The translations under genes were made by a program, and so were the position numbers. Under the pieces are notes generated by a model. It was not told the origin of the DNA. It saw only the letters and a program-made list of their open reading frames with translations, and searched no databases. From positions 62,001-126,000 of the forward strand of contig NZ_JARFYM010000002.1 of NCBI RefSeq assembly GCF_030272705.1: a DNA stretch of 64,000 nucleotides, read 5' to 3'. Below, one piece after another: positions 45,546 to 54,168 of this stretch; within the stretch, counting starts at the first letter, position 1; every line of letters starts with the position of its first letter. The stretch comes from Rhizobium mayense. Lineage in GTDB: Bacteria; Pseudomonadota; Alphaproteobacteria; Rhizobiales; Rhizobiaceae.

Positions 45546-47477
45546 ATGTCAGACAAGCAAAATCGCCAGTTCCGCCCCCTGCCCGTTCCAAATGTCGAAC
45601 TTCACGGCCTTTTCGGTGCCCGGCAGGATGCGATCTGCAACTCGACGGCCGCCACCCTGCTCGACCGCTGCGTCGAGGCCGGCATGATCAAGGCAATCGA
45701 CGTCGACCAGCCGAGCCCGGGCATCGTCATCCCGCTGCAGACTTGGTCGGGCTCGACGCAGATGTTCTGGGACAGCGATCTCGGCAAGTCAATCGAGACG
45801 ATTGCTTATTCGCTCTATCGCCGCCCGAATCCGGAGCTTGAGGCCCGCGCCGACGCGATCATCGACATGTATGAAAAGCTGCAGCAGGAGGACGGCTATC
45901 TGAACGCCTGGTTCCAGCGCGTGCAGCCTGGCCGCCGCTGGACCAACCTGCGCGACCACCACGAACTCTATTGCGCCGGACATTTGATCGAAGCCGCCGT
46001 CGCCTATTACCAGGCCACAGGAAAGCGCAAGCTGCTCGACGTCATGAGCCGTTTTGCCGATTACATGACCACCGTTTTCGGCCATGGCGAGGGTCAGCTT
46101 CGCGGCTATTGCGGCCACGAGGAGGTCGAACTCGCACTGGTCAAGCTCGGTCGCGTCACTGGCGAGAAGAAATATCTCGATCTCGCCAAATATTTCGTCG
46201 ACGAGCGCGGTCAGGAGCCGCATTTCTTCACTGAGGAGGCACTGCGTGACGGCCGCGATCCGGCAAAATTCGTGCAGAAGACCTATGAATACAATCAGGC
46301 CCATCAGCCGGTGCGGAAGCAGACAAAGGTCGTCGGCCATGCGGTGCGCGCCATGTATCTCTATTCCGGCATGGCCGATATCGCCACGGAATATAATGAT
46401 GACAGCCTGACCTCGGCGTTGGAGACGCTGTGGGACGATCTGACCACCAAGCAGATGTATGTCACCGGCGGCATCGGGCCGGCCGCTTCCAACGAAGGCT
46501 TCACCGACTATTACGACCTGCCGAACGAAAGCGCCTATGCGGAAACCTGTGCCTCGGTCGGCCTGGTTTTCTGGGCGAACCGCATGCTGGGGCGCGGGCC
46601 AAATCGGCGTTATGCCGATATCATGGAGCAGGCCCTTTACAATGGCGCGATGGCCGGGCTTTCGCTCGACGGAAAAACCTTCTTCTACGAAAACCCGCTG
46701 GAAAGCGCCGGCAAGCATCACCGCTGGACCTGGCACAACTGCCCCTGCTGCCCGCCGAACATCGCCCGCCTGCTCGCCTCGGTCGGCTCCTACATGTACG
46801 CGGCTGCCGACAACGAAATCGCGGTGCATCTCTACGGCGAGAGCAAGGCCCGCGTTCCGCTCGCAAGCGGCGTCACGGTCGAATTGACGCAGAAGACGAA
46901 TTATCCTTGGGACGGCGCCATCCGTTTCGAGGTCAATCCGGACCGCAGCGCCCGCTTCGCACTGTCGCTGCGCATCCCTGAATGGTCAAAGGGCGCAACG
47001 CTTGCCATCAACGGCGCTCCCGCCGATCTCTCGTCAGTCACCGTCGACGGCTATGCACGCATCGAGCGGGGGTGGCAGGCCGGCGATAAAGTCGACCTCA
47101 ACATTCCGCTGATCCCACGCACCCTGTTCGCCAATCCAAGAGTGCGCCAGGATGCAGGACGCGCGGCACTGATGCGCGGGCCGCTGGTCTATTGCGTCGA
47201 AACCACCGACAATGGCCGCGATCTCAACAGTATCTCGCTCACCGCCGATCCGGCATCGGCGAAAACTGCAGAAATTGCGGCGCTAGAGGGTGCCGTCGCG
47301 CTCGACATTCCGGTGACCCGCGATGAGGCTGACTGGGGATCGGACCTCTATCGAACGGCGCCCCCGAAGAGCCGCTCTGCCACCGCCCGTTTCGTTCCGT
47401 ATCATCTATGGGATAATCGTGAACCGGGAGAGATGCTGGTCTGGATCCGCGCCGACCAGATGCAACACGGAGCCTGA
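45546..47477 (+). CDS. GH127-family glycosidase (beta-L-arabinofuranosidase-like, DUF1680)
   Basis: This 643-residue protein is of family GH127, whose prototype HypBA1 removes beta-L-arabinofuranose using a zinc-bound cysteine nucleophile. The site is intact: YAETCAS gives E333 and C335, and WHNCPCCPPNIARL gives C401 (nucleophile) and C402, numbered from the ATG at 45546 (better ribosome spacing than 45537). There is no signal peptide, so it acts in the cytoplasm after import. Some GH127 members act on other sugars such as aceric acid, so the exact sugar is open. The gene is placed between the permeases and the ATPase. Confidence 0.92.
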   Translation: MSDKQNRQFRPLPVPNVELHGLFGARQDAICNSTAATLLDRCVEAGMIKAIDVDQPSPGIVIPLQTWSGSTQMFWDSDLGKSIETIAYSLYRRPNPELEARADAIIDMYEKLQQEDGYLNAWFQRVQPGRRWTNLRDHHELYCAGHLIEAAVAYYQATGKRKLLDVMSRFADYMTTVFGHGEGQLRGYCGHEEVELALVKLGRVTGEKKYLDLAKYFVDERGQEPHFFTEEALRDGRDPAKFVQKTYEYNQAHQPVRKQTKVVGHAVRAMYLYSGMADIATEYNDDSLTSALETLWDDLTTKQMYVTGGIGPAASNEGFTDYYDLPNESAYAETCASVGLVFWANRMLGRGPNRRYADIMEQALYNGAMAGLSLDGKTFFYENPLESAGKHHRWTWHNCPCCPPNIARLLASVGSYMYAAADNEIAVHLYGESKARVPLASGVTVELTQKTNYPWDGAIRFEVNPDRSARFALSLRIPEWSKGATLAINGAPADLSSVTVDGYARIERGWQAGDKVDLNIPLIPRTLFANPRVRQDAGRAALMRGPLVYCVETTDNGRDLNSISLTADPASAKTAEIAALEGAVALDIPVTRDEADWGSDLYRTAPPKSRSATARFVPYHLWDNREPGEMLVWIRADQMQHGA

Positions 47478-47478
47478 T

Positions 47479-48552
47479 ATGGCGAAGAACAGCATGAGAC
47501 TGACCGGCGTCCGCAAGAGCTATGGCGGGCTGGAGGTCATTCACGGTATCGATCTCGATGTGCAGGAGGGTGCTTTCGTTGTTTTCGTCGGCCCCTCCGG
47601 CTGCGGCAAGTCTACCTTGCTCAGAATGATCGCCGGATTGGAGGAAGTGACTGATGGCGAGATCGCCATCAAGGGCCGGGATGTCACCGATCTCGACCCG
47701 TCCGAGCGCGGCATCGCCATGGTCTTCCAATCCTATGCGCTTTATCCGCATATGAGTGTGCGCGAAAATCTCGGTTTCGGGCTGAAAATGGCCCGAACCG
47801 ATTCCACCGAGATCGAAGCGCGCGTCAAAGCCGCTTCGGCGATCCTCAAGATCGATCATTTGCTCGACCGTCGTCCCGGCCAGCTTTCCGGTGGCCAGCG
47901 GCAGCGTGTCGCCATAGGCCGGGCGATCGTGCGCAAGCCGGATGTCTTCCTGTTCGATGAGCCGCTGTCCAACCTCGACGCGGAATTGCGCGTCTCCATG
48001 CGCATCGAAATCGCCCGGCTGCATCGCGAGCTTGGCAACACGATGATCTATGTGACGCACGACCAGACCGAAGCGATGACGCTCGCCGACAAGATCGTCG
48101 TGCTCAAGGACGGAAACATCGAGCAAGTCGGCAGCCCACGCGAGGTCTATGAAGATCCGGCAAATATCTTCGTCGCCGGCTTCATCGGTTCGCCGCGTAT
48201 GAACATGATCGAAGCCGAATGGGCCTCCGATGGTTCGGCCAAAGTCCCGGGCGGTTGCATCAAGACCGATATACGGCAGGCGAGCCTCGCGCTTGGCGAC
48301 AAGCTGATGCTGGGCATGCGCCCGGAACATCTGGTCGTGGTGTCCGATGGCCATGATGCGATCCGCGTGACCGTGGATTTCGACGAATATCTCGGAGGCA
48401 CGCGCTATCTCTATTGCCAGACGGAGGACGGCCAGAGCCTGATCGCCGAATATCGCGAGGGTCCGGATGTTCAGCGCGGCGATGCGCTCTATCTGCGCTG
48501 CGCGCCGGAAAGACGCCGCTATTTCGACGGACAGGGAAATCGCCTCCGTTGA
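47479..48552 (+). CDS. ABC sugar transporter ATP-binding protein (UgpC/MsmK/MalK-type)
   Basis: This is a 357-residue ATPase with Walker A GPSGCGKST, Q-loop FQSYALYPHM, signature LSGGQRQR, Walker B VFLFDEPLSNLD and H-loop THDQTEA, followed by a C-terminal regulatory OB-fold (to LRCAPERRRYFD). It powers the two permeases. The ATG at 47479 is 1 base after the GH127 stop. Its location after the glycosidase instead of next to the permeases is typical for rhizobial sugar operons. Confidence 0.95.
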   Translation: MAKNSMRLTGVRKSYGGLEVIHGIDLDVQEGAFVVFVGPSGCGKSTLLRMIAGLEEVTDGEIAIKGRDVTDLDPSERGIAMVFQSYALYPHMSVRENLGFGLKMARTDSTEIEARVKAASAILKIDHLLDRRPGQLSGGQRQRVAIGRAIVRKPDVFLFDEPLSNLDAELRVSMRIEIARLHRELGNTMIYVTHDQTEAMTLADKIVVLKDGNIEQVGSPREVYEDPANIFVAGFIGSPRMNMIEAEWASDGSAKVPGGCIKTDIRQASLALGDKLMLGMRPEHLVVVSDGHDAIRVTVDFDEYLGGTRYLYCQTEDGQSLIAEYREGPDVQRGDALYLRCAPERRRYFDGQGNRLR

Positions 48553-48666
48553 AGCATCATTTCAAAGCGATGTTGCCTAATCATTTGACGAACAACAAAA
48601 ATTATGACGATGTTTGCCGGTAGCGCCGGACCATCTGTTTCGACGAATGAATTTGGAGGCGGCTAA

Positions 48667-49599
48667 ATGGCCAGACTGACGGAAGGCGCCAAAGGCGTCT
48701 ATGTGATCGCCGTAACACCCTTCACCGATGACGGCGCGCTCGACTTTGCCAGCATCGACACCATGGTAGATTTCTACGAAAGCGTTGGGGTGACGGGACT
48801 GACGGTGCTCGGTCAGCTCGGCGAGGCGCCGAAGCTGACGGCGGATGAATCGCGCGCCGTCGTCGAGCGCGTACTCAAACGCCTCAATGGCCGCCTGCCG
48901 GTCGTCGTCGGCGTTTCTGCGCCGGGGCTTGCACCGATGCGGGAACTGGCCGAGGCCGTAATGGACCAGGGAGCGGCGGGCGTGATGGTCGCGCCGCCCT
49001 GGACGATCAAGACGGATGACCAGGCCTTTGCCTTCTATCAATCGGTTGGCGAAGTGCTGGGCGATACGCCGTTTGTGCTACAGGACTATCCGCTGACGAC
49101 CAACGTCACCATCGCACCGAAGGTCATCGATCGGATCATCAAGGAAGTGCCGAATTGCGTCATGCTCAAGCATGAGGATTGGCCAGGCCTGTCGAAAATT
49201 ACCGCGTTGCGCGCCTCCAGCGACAAGGGTGAGACACGGCGCATCTCCATCCTCTGCGGGAATGGCGGGCTTTTCCTGCCTGAGGAAATGGGCCGCGGCG
49301 CCGATGGCGCCATGACCGGCTTCTGCTATCCGGAAATGATGGTGGGTGTCGTACAGGCCTATACTGCGGGAAATGTCGACCGGGCGCACGAAATCTTCGA
49401 CGCCTATCTGCCACTCGCACGTTACGAGCAGCAACAGGGCATAGGCCTCGCCGCCCGCAAATATGTTCTCGCCAAACGCGGCGTCATCAAATCCGCCGCG
49501 CTGCGCAAGCCCGGCGCCAAGCTTTCGCCGCTCGATGTAGAGGACGTCGAACGCCTGCTCGCGCGGCAGGCGCACCGTCTTCAGGAGATCGGCGCATGA
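48667..49599 (+). CDS. DapA-fold dehydratase or aldolase (2-keto-3-deoxy sugar acid type)
   Basis: This 310-residue class I (beta/alpha)8 lyase of the DHDPS/NAL family has the Schiff-base lysine K168 (CVMLKHED) and the conserved tyrosine Y141 (LQDYP). The usual GTTGE loop is GQLGE, which points away from true dihydrodipicolinate synthase. Members in sugar pathways act on 2-keto-3-deoxy-L-arabinonate, 5-dehydro-4-deoxyglucarate or similar acids. In this operon a role at the end of a non-phosphorylative sugar route is likely. GGAGG precedes the ATG, and its stop overlaps the next start. Confidence 0.85.
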   Translation: MARLTEGAKGVYVIAVTPFTDDGALDFASIDTMVDFYESVGVTGLTVLGQLGEAPKLTADESRAVVERVLKRLNGRLPVVVGVSAPGLAPMRELAEAVMDQGAAGVMVAPPWTIKTDDQAFAFYQSVGEVLGDTPFVLQDYPLTTNVTIAPKVIDRIIKEVPNCVMLKHEDWPGLSKITALRASSDKGETRRISILCGNGGLFLPEEMGRGADGAMTGFCYPEMMVGVVQAYTAGNVDRAHEIFDAYLPLARYEQQQGIGLAARKYVLAKRGVIKSAALRKPGAKLSPLDVEDVERLLARQAHRLQEIGA

Positions 49600-50381
49600 A
49601 GCTCGGGCTGGAAGGCAAGAAGGCGCTTGTGCTCGGCGCTAGCAAGGGATTGGGTGCTGCGAGCGCTTTGGCACTGGCCAATGAAGGCGCTGATGTCATC
49701 GGCGCGGCGCGCAGCAATGACTTGATCGATGCACTCAACGGCAAGCTGGAGCCTGGCGCAATCGGCAAAATCCGCGCCATGCACGTCGATCTAAACGACC
49801 GGACCAGCGTTTCCGCTCTCGCGCAATCCATCCTGGCCGAGGGCGGCGTCGATATCCTGATCAACAATTCCGGCGGGCCCGCACCCGGTGAAGCGCAGAC
49901 GGTCTCACCCGACATCTGGGTCTCCGCATTCGATGGCATGGTGACGAACCTGATCGGGCTTACGCAGCAGTTCCTGCCCAAGATGATCGAGCGCAAATGG
50001 GGACGCATCGTCACGCTCACCTCCTCCGGCGTCGAAGTGCCGATACCGCGACTGGCGATTTCCAATGGACTGCGGCAAGCCGTTCTCGGTTGGTCGAAGA
50101 CACTCGCCGGTGAAGTCGCCTCCGCAGGCGTTACCGTGAACGTCATCGTCCAGGGTCGCATTCATACCGACCGCGTCGACCAGCTCGACCTGGCCGCAGC
50201 CCAGCGGCAGAACATGACGGTCGATCAGGTCCGCGCCGCTTCGATCGCCACCATACCGACAGGACGTTACGGACGGCCGGAGGAGCTTGCCGACGTCGTT
50301 GCCTTCCTCGCCAGCGAGCGGGCATCCTACATCACAGGGGCGCGGATCAGGGTCGATGGGGGCATGATCCGATCAATTTGA
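49596..50381 (+). CDS. Atypical short-chain dehydrogenase/reductase
   Basis: This 261-residue SDR has a Rossmann glycine motif (VLGASKGLGAASALALANEGADV), the NNSGG block and the C-terminal GRYGRPEELADVVAFLASERASYITGARIRVDGG. The catalytic Tyr-x3-Lys is missing: the sequence is LTSSGVEVPIPRLAISNGLRQAVLGWSK, so S156 and R160 stand in for Tyr and Lys. This SN-x2-R form is known from a FabG-like subfamily; the reaction mechanism must differ or activity must be lost. Its ATG overlaps the upstream stop (ATGA). It belongs to the GH127 operon. Confidence 0.88.
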   Translation: MKLGLEGKKALVLGASKGLGAASALALANEGADVIGAARSNDLIDALNGKLEPGAIGKIRAMHVDLNDRTSVSALAQSILAEGGVDILINNSGGPAPGEAQTVSPDIWVSAFDGMVTNLIGLTQQFLPKMIERKWGRIVTLTSSGVEVPIPRLAISNGLRQAVLGWSKTLAGEVASAGVTVNVIVQGRIHTDRVDQLDLAAAQRQNMTVDQVRAASIATIPTGRYGRPEELADVVAFLASERASYITGARIRVDGGMIRSI

Positions 50382-50414
50382 GACTGTGAATATCGGCCAA
50401 GTGGGGGAGCTTTG

Positions 50415-52031
50415 GTGGCGAAGACCTATGATTTCATCATTGCCGGCGGAGGCTCAGCAGCCTGCGTCGCTGCCATGCGCCTGGTGCGTGATTTCGGCTT
50501 TTCCGTCCTCCTCATCGAGCGTGGCCCGCGCAAGACAGCCAAGCTGATGTCCTTTCCCGCCGGCTACATGAAATATCTCGCCCGCGACGATTTCCTCGAA
50601 ATGCATCATACGGTTCCGCAGCCGCAACTCGGTGGCCGCGGACCAATCGTTCCGGTCGCCAAGGCGCTCGGCGGCGGCAGCGCCGTCAATGCCATGGTCT
50701 ACATGCGCGGTCAGAAAGAGGATTACGACGGCTGGGCCGCCCATCTTGGCCATGGGATAGAATGGTCCTATACGAACATGCTGCCCCACTTCAAAGGGAT
50801 CGAAGCCAATACGCGCTTCAACAACAGATATCACGGCATATCCGGCAACCTGCGCATCTCCGAGCCGGGATACATCTCCGACACGACGGAGGATTTCCTG
50901 CTGGCTGCGCAGGGCCTCGGTCATCCCTACAATCCCGATTTCAACGGCGTCAGGCAAAACGGCGTCGGCATCATGCAGCACACCTACGGCCAGTGGAACG
51001 GCAAGATGGAGCGTTCCGACGCCAAGAAGGCATTCTTGGACCCGCTCGCCGGCGATAAAAGGCTTGAGATCATCACCAATGCCCGTGTCGACCGCATCGT
51101 CATCGAAAACGGCCGTGCGACCGGTGTGACCTATACCCGCAACGGAGAAAGCCACACCATCCACGCCGAGCGGGAAATCCTCGTCGCCGCCGGCACCTAC
51201 AACAGCGCCAAACTGATGATGCTGTCCGGTATCGGCCCGGCCGATCATCTGCGTGAACACGATATTGCCGTCGCTCTCGATCTTCCTGGCGTCGGCGCGA
51301 ATCTGCAGGATCATCACGAAGTCCCGGTCATCGCCACGACTAAAGCCAAATCCGGCTATTTCGGTGAGGACAAGGGTTGGCCCATGCTTCGCAATGGGCT
51401 GCAATATCTCCTCTTCAACTCCGGTCCCGTCACCACGACCGGCATCGAATCCTGCCTATTCTATGACCCGGACGGCAGCGAACGGCCGTCGATCCAGCTC
51501 TATTGCGCCCCGATCGTCTATCTCGATCGCGATGTTTCCTCCGCCAAGCCGACCTACGGCGTCACCTTCACCTCCTGCCTGCTGCGCCCGAAGGCACGCG
51601 GCAGTGTCAAACTGCGCTCGGGCAATCCTGCGGAACAGCCATTGGTCGATTGCAATTTCTTCGGCGATCCCGACGATCTGCGCCTGACGCTCGCCTCGCT
51701 GAAGGTCGCCCGGCAATTGCTGGAGACGGAACCGTTCAAATCGAAGATCGCCGACGAGATCCTACCCGGTCAGGCGCTGCAGGATGACGAGGCGCTCGCC
51801 AAATTCGCAGGTCAGACCGTCAAGACGAACTATCATCCTTCCGGCAGCCTGCGCATGGGACCGGACGACGATCCGATGTCGGTGGTCGACAGAAAGCTGC
51901 GCGTCTGCGGCATCGAAAACCTGCGAGTCATCGACTGCTCGATCATCCCGTTCATCCCCTCGGGAAATACCAATGCCCCGGCAATGGCGATCGGCTCCAA
52001 GGCGGCAGAAATGATCGGGAAGGCTCTTTGA
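50415..52031 (+). CDS. GMC-family FAD oxidoreductase
   Basis: This is a 538-residue glucose-methanol-choline oxidoreductase, the choline dehydrogenase/sugar dehydrogenase type. The FAD-binding motif is FIIAGGGSAACVAAMRLV, the substrate-side signature ALGGGSAVNAMVYMRG, and the catalytic pair is H474 (HPSGSLRMG) and N520 (SGNTNAPAMAIG). GTG 50415 has the best spacing to GGGAG; TTG 50412 is an alternative. It likely oxidises a sugar or polyol hydroxyl and passes electrons to a quinone or oxygen. It is the last gene of the LacI operon. Confidence 0.9.
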   Translation: MAKTYDFIIAGGGSAACVAAMRLVRDFGFSVLLIERGPRKTAKLMSFPAGYMKYLARDDFLEMHHTVPQPQLGGRGPIVPVAKALGGGSAVNAMVYMRGQKEDYDGWAAHLGHGIEWSYTNMLPHFKGIEANTRFNNRYHGISGNLRISEPGYISDTTEDFLLAAQGLGHPYNPDFNGVRQNGVGIMQHTYGQWNGKMERSDAKKAFLDPLAGDKRLEIITNARVDRIVIENGRATGVTYTRNGESHTIHAEREILVAAGTYNSAKLMMLSGIGPADHLREHDIAVALDLPGVGANLQDHHEVPVIATTKAKSGYFGEDKGWPMLRNGLQYLLFNSGPVTTTGIESCLFYDPDGSERPSIQLYCAPIVYLDRDVSSAKPTYGVTFTSCLLRPKARGSVKLRSGNPAEQPLVDCNFFGDPDDLRLTLASLKVARQLLETEPFKSKIADEILPGQALQDDEALAKFAGQTVKTNYHPSGSLRMGPDDDPMSVVDRKLRVCGIENLRVIDCSIIPFIPSGNTNAPAMAIGSKAAEMIGKAL

Positions 52032-52044
52032 AGCTGGCTCGCCA

Positions 52045-52458
52045 CTAGAATTCCCAAGGAGACACGAGTTCGAGCTCCGTTGTCTGAAAGTCGGGCAAAT
52101 TGCGGGTCGCAAGGCGGCCGCCATTGACACGGGTTATGGCGGCGATCATGCCGTCCGCTGTCGACATTGGCCGCCCTAGTCGCTTCGCAACCCCCATAAT
52201 CTCGCCATAAGCCAATGCGGCCTCCTCGGTGAGGCCGAAAATCCGATTCGCAAACCGGTGGCGCCACTCGGACAATCGCTGCTCCAAGCGCACTGCACGT
52301 TGATCGGGCACGATCTTTTGAATACCGAAAGCAATTTCGGCAATAGCAACGGTGGGCAAGGCAATCTCAGCGTCGTGCCGCTCGAGCCAGGCTATAACGG
52401 CAGGATCGGGAATCTTTCGAAGCGTCTCCGATATGACATTAGTATCGAGAAAGATCAC
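52045..52458 (-). CDS. VapC/FitB-like PIN-domain toxin
   Basis: This 137-residue PIN-domain ribonuclease has the acidic metal residues D5 (MIFLDTNVISE), E41 (AIAEIAFG), D102 (TADGMIAA) and the N120/D123 region (TRNLPDF). It cleaves RNA when free of antitoxin. It overlaps the antitoxin stop by 4 bases (52455-52458), the usual TA arrangement with translational coupling. It converges on the GMC gene, whose stop lies 13 bases away. Confidence 0.92.
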   Translation of the reverse strand: MIFLDTNVISETLRKIPDPAVIAWLERHDAEIALPTVAIAEIAFGIQKIVPDQRAVRLEQRLSEWRHRFANRIFGLTEEAALAYGEIMGVAKRLGRPMSTADGMIAAITRVNGGRLATRNLPDFQTTELELVSPWEF

Positions 52459-52703
52459 AGATCAATTCCGTGATTAACCTGCCGCCCCTCGCGAATAACA
52501 GCCTCCAAATCTATATCATCGTCGTCACCCATGGCCATCCGAGCGTAAAACGACGATGCAGGCTCACGACCAGCCTCTCGAATCTCGTAAGATTCGAGTG
52601 CGCGTTCAACGATATCGGCAATCGTGCGATTTTCGCGGCGCGCGAGCCGATGAGCAAGGTCACGCGCCTTGGCACTGCGGACGGACAATTGCGGTTCAGC
52701 CAT
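52455..52703 (-). CDS. VapB-type antitoxin (PSK/Rv0623-like family)
   Basis: This 82-residue antitoxin has LSVRSAKARDLAHRLARRENRTIADIVERALESYE, the DNA-binding part of the PSK-type VapB family, and a C-terminal acidic region (DDDDIDLEAVIREGRQVNHGIDL) that would bind and block the PIN toxin. An inverted repeat about 40 bases upstream is a probable autoregulatory operator. It precedes and overlaps the toxin gene. Confidence 0.9.
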   Translation of the reverse strand: MAEPQLSVRSAKARDLAHRLARRENRTIADIVERALESYEIREAGREPASSFYARMAMGDDDDIDLEAVIREGRQVNHGIDL

Positions 52704-52743
52704 GTTGATCTCCTATGGCAGCAATATAAGCCTCATCCAAGGA

Positions 52744-52767
52744 GCCATCAAGATGGCATTTGATGGC
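52744..52767. promoter_or_regulatory. Inverted repeat, probable VapBC operator
   Basis: GCCATCAA and TTGATGGC flank an 8-base spacer (GATGGCAT) upstream of vapB. A VapBC complex commonly binds such repeats to repress its own promoter. Confidence 0.5.
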
Positions 52768-52901
52768 TTGATAGCAGAATTAATTCATTCTACGCAGTAG
52801 CACCATTGCCTTTTCGGCAATCGAAACATCGAAAATCGGCGCTTTTTCGCAACGCTATGCTTTGCCATACTCGCCTCAAGCCGAGATTGAGGTGCCGACG
52901 A

Positions 52902-53228
52902 ATGGCCTATGTCATTACCGATCCCTGTATCGACGTTAAGGATGGCGATTGCACGGTCGCTTGTCCCGTCGACTGCATCTATGAGGGCGGGCGGATGTTC
53001 TACATACACCCTGGCGAATGCATCAATTGCGGCCTCTGCCTCTCGGTCTGTCCGGTCGATGCAATTTCCTGGGACGAGGAAATCCCGCAGGAGCGGATGC
53101 AGTTCAAGGCCGTCAATCAGGATTTCTTCGGCCCCGACGTCACCGACTGGGGCTCACCCGGCGGTTGGGACAAGAACTATACGACAAATCGAGATCACCC
53201 GCTTGTCGCCGCCTATGAAAGAGCCTGA
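52902..53228 (+). CDS. fdxA: 7Fe ferredoxin (FdxA-like)
   Basis: This 108-residue ferredoxin carries one [3Fe-4S] and one [4Fe-4S] cluster. The cysteine pattern is C9, C17, C21, C25 (DPCIDVKDGDCTVACPVDC) and C40, C43, C46, C50 (GECINCGLCLSVCP), followed by the C-terminal extension (QDFFGPDVTDWGSPGGWDKNY) of the Azotobacter FdI type. The start at 52902 follows TTGAGG; the longer frame from 52806 lacks family sequence. It transfers electrons in the cytoplasm; the partner is unknown. The next gene is 36 bases downstream. Confidence 0.95.
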   Translation: MAYVITDPCIDVKDGDCTVACPVDCIYEGGRMFYIHPGECINCGLCLSVCPVDAISWDEEIPQERMQFKAVNQDFFGPDVTDWGSPGGWDKNYTTNRDHPLVAAYERA

Positions 53229-53264
53229 TCCAGACAGGCGCCAGCATCCAGAATGGATACCGAC

Positions 53265-54155
53265 ATGACAGCAGCAAAGATCGGTGGCGTCATCGCAGCC
53301 GTACCCACCCCCTTCACCGATAGCGGAACCGTCGATACGGACGCTTTCTTGGAACATGGTCGCTGGTGCCTGGCGAAAGGATGCGACCTTCTCAATGTTC
53401 TGGGAACGACGGGCGAAGCGAATTCGCTCTCCTTCCCACAAAGAAGCGCACTCATGGCGACCGCGGCAGCGGGCCTCGACGGCGACAGGATGATGGTCGG
53501 CACCGGTACGCCCGACCTCGGAACGACGATCGCGCTGACGCGGCAGGCATACGAGCTGGGCTACGCTGCCGCGCTGATCCTGCCGCCTTACTACTACAAG
53601 CCAGTTCCGGACGAAGGGCTTTTCGCCTGGTTCGCCAAAGTCATTCAAGAAACGGTTGAAACGCCCATTGCCGTTTATCTCTACAATTTCCCGCAGTTAA
53701 CCGGCATAGAGTTCTCCCCCACCCTTGCAGGAAAACTCATCAAAAAATTTCACGAGCGCATTCGCGGGGCGAAGGATAGTTCCGGCAATCTGGACTATGC
53801 TCGTCAACTCGCCCAGATTCCCGGCTTTGCGGTCTTTCCGAGCAATGAGGCCGCACTTGCGAGCCCGGAAAAGGACAATTTCGCTGGCTGTATTTCCGCG
53901 ACCGTCAATATCGACCCGCAATCCTCGGCGCGGCTTTGGAAGAACCGGAGCGATCCCGCGACACTCGATAAGGTCAGGCATCTCAGGCAGGCGATCACCG
54001 CTCACCCGCTCATTCCAGCGGTCAAATATCTCGTCGGCAAGCGGACGGGGAATGCGGTGTGGGACAATGTATTGCCGCCTCACCTGACGATCACTGAGGC
54101 CGCGCGTCTGGACACGCTGGATGCAATTGCAGCTGAGCTCGCGAGCGCGAGCTAG
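53265..54155 (+). CDS. DapA/NanA-fold lyase, paralogue
   Basis: This 296-residue class I aldolase-fold protein has an intact GTTGE loop, Y140 (LYNFP) and Schiff-base K170 (RGAKDSSG). GAKDSSG is characteristic of N-acetylneuraminate lyase/2-keto-3-deoxy-gluconate aldolase-like members rather than lysine-pathway DapA, where GIKEATG is common. It could dehydrate or cleave a 2-keto sugar acid. ATG 53265 has the better ribosome spacing than 53253. It may be co-transcribed with fdxA and converges on the amidohydrolase gene; only 13 bases separate the two stops. Confidence 0.88.
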   Translation: MTAAKIGGVIAAVPTPFTDSGTVDTDAFLEHGRWCLAKGCDLLNVLGTTGEANSLSFPQRSALMATAAAGLDGDRMMVGTGTPDLGTTIALTRQAYELGYAAALILPPYYYKPVPDEGLFAWFAKVIQETVETPIAVYLYNFPQLTGIEFSPTLAGKLIKKFHERIRGAKDSSGNLDYARQLAQIPGFAVFPSNEAALASPEKDNFAGCISATVNIDPQSSARLWKNRSDPATLDKVRHLRQAITAHPLIPAVKYLVGKRTGNAVWDNVLPPHLTITEAARLDTLDAIAAELASAS

Positions 54156-54168
54156 ACAACCGACCTTC

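Noticed and set aside
48553..48666. Internal promoter before the DapA-like gene
   Set aside because: TTGACG at 48585 has no acceptable -10 at 16-18 bases; the gap alone is not enough evidence.
50454..51404. 316-codon minus-strand frame inside the GMC gene
   Set aside because: It is a shadow of the GMC coding frame without domain signatures.
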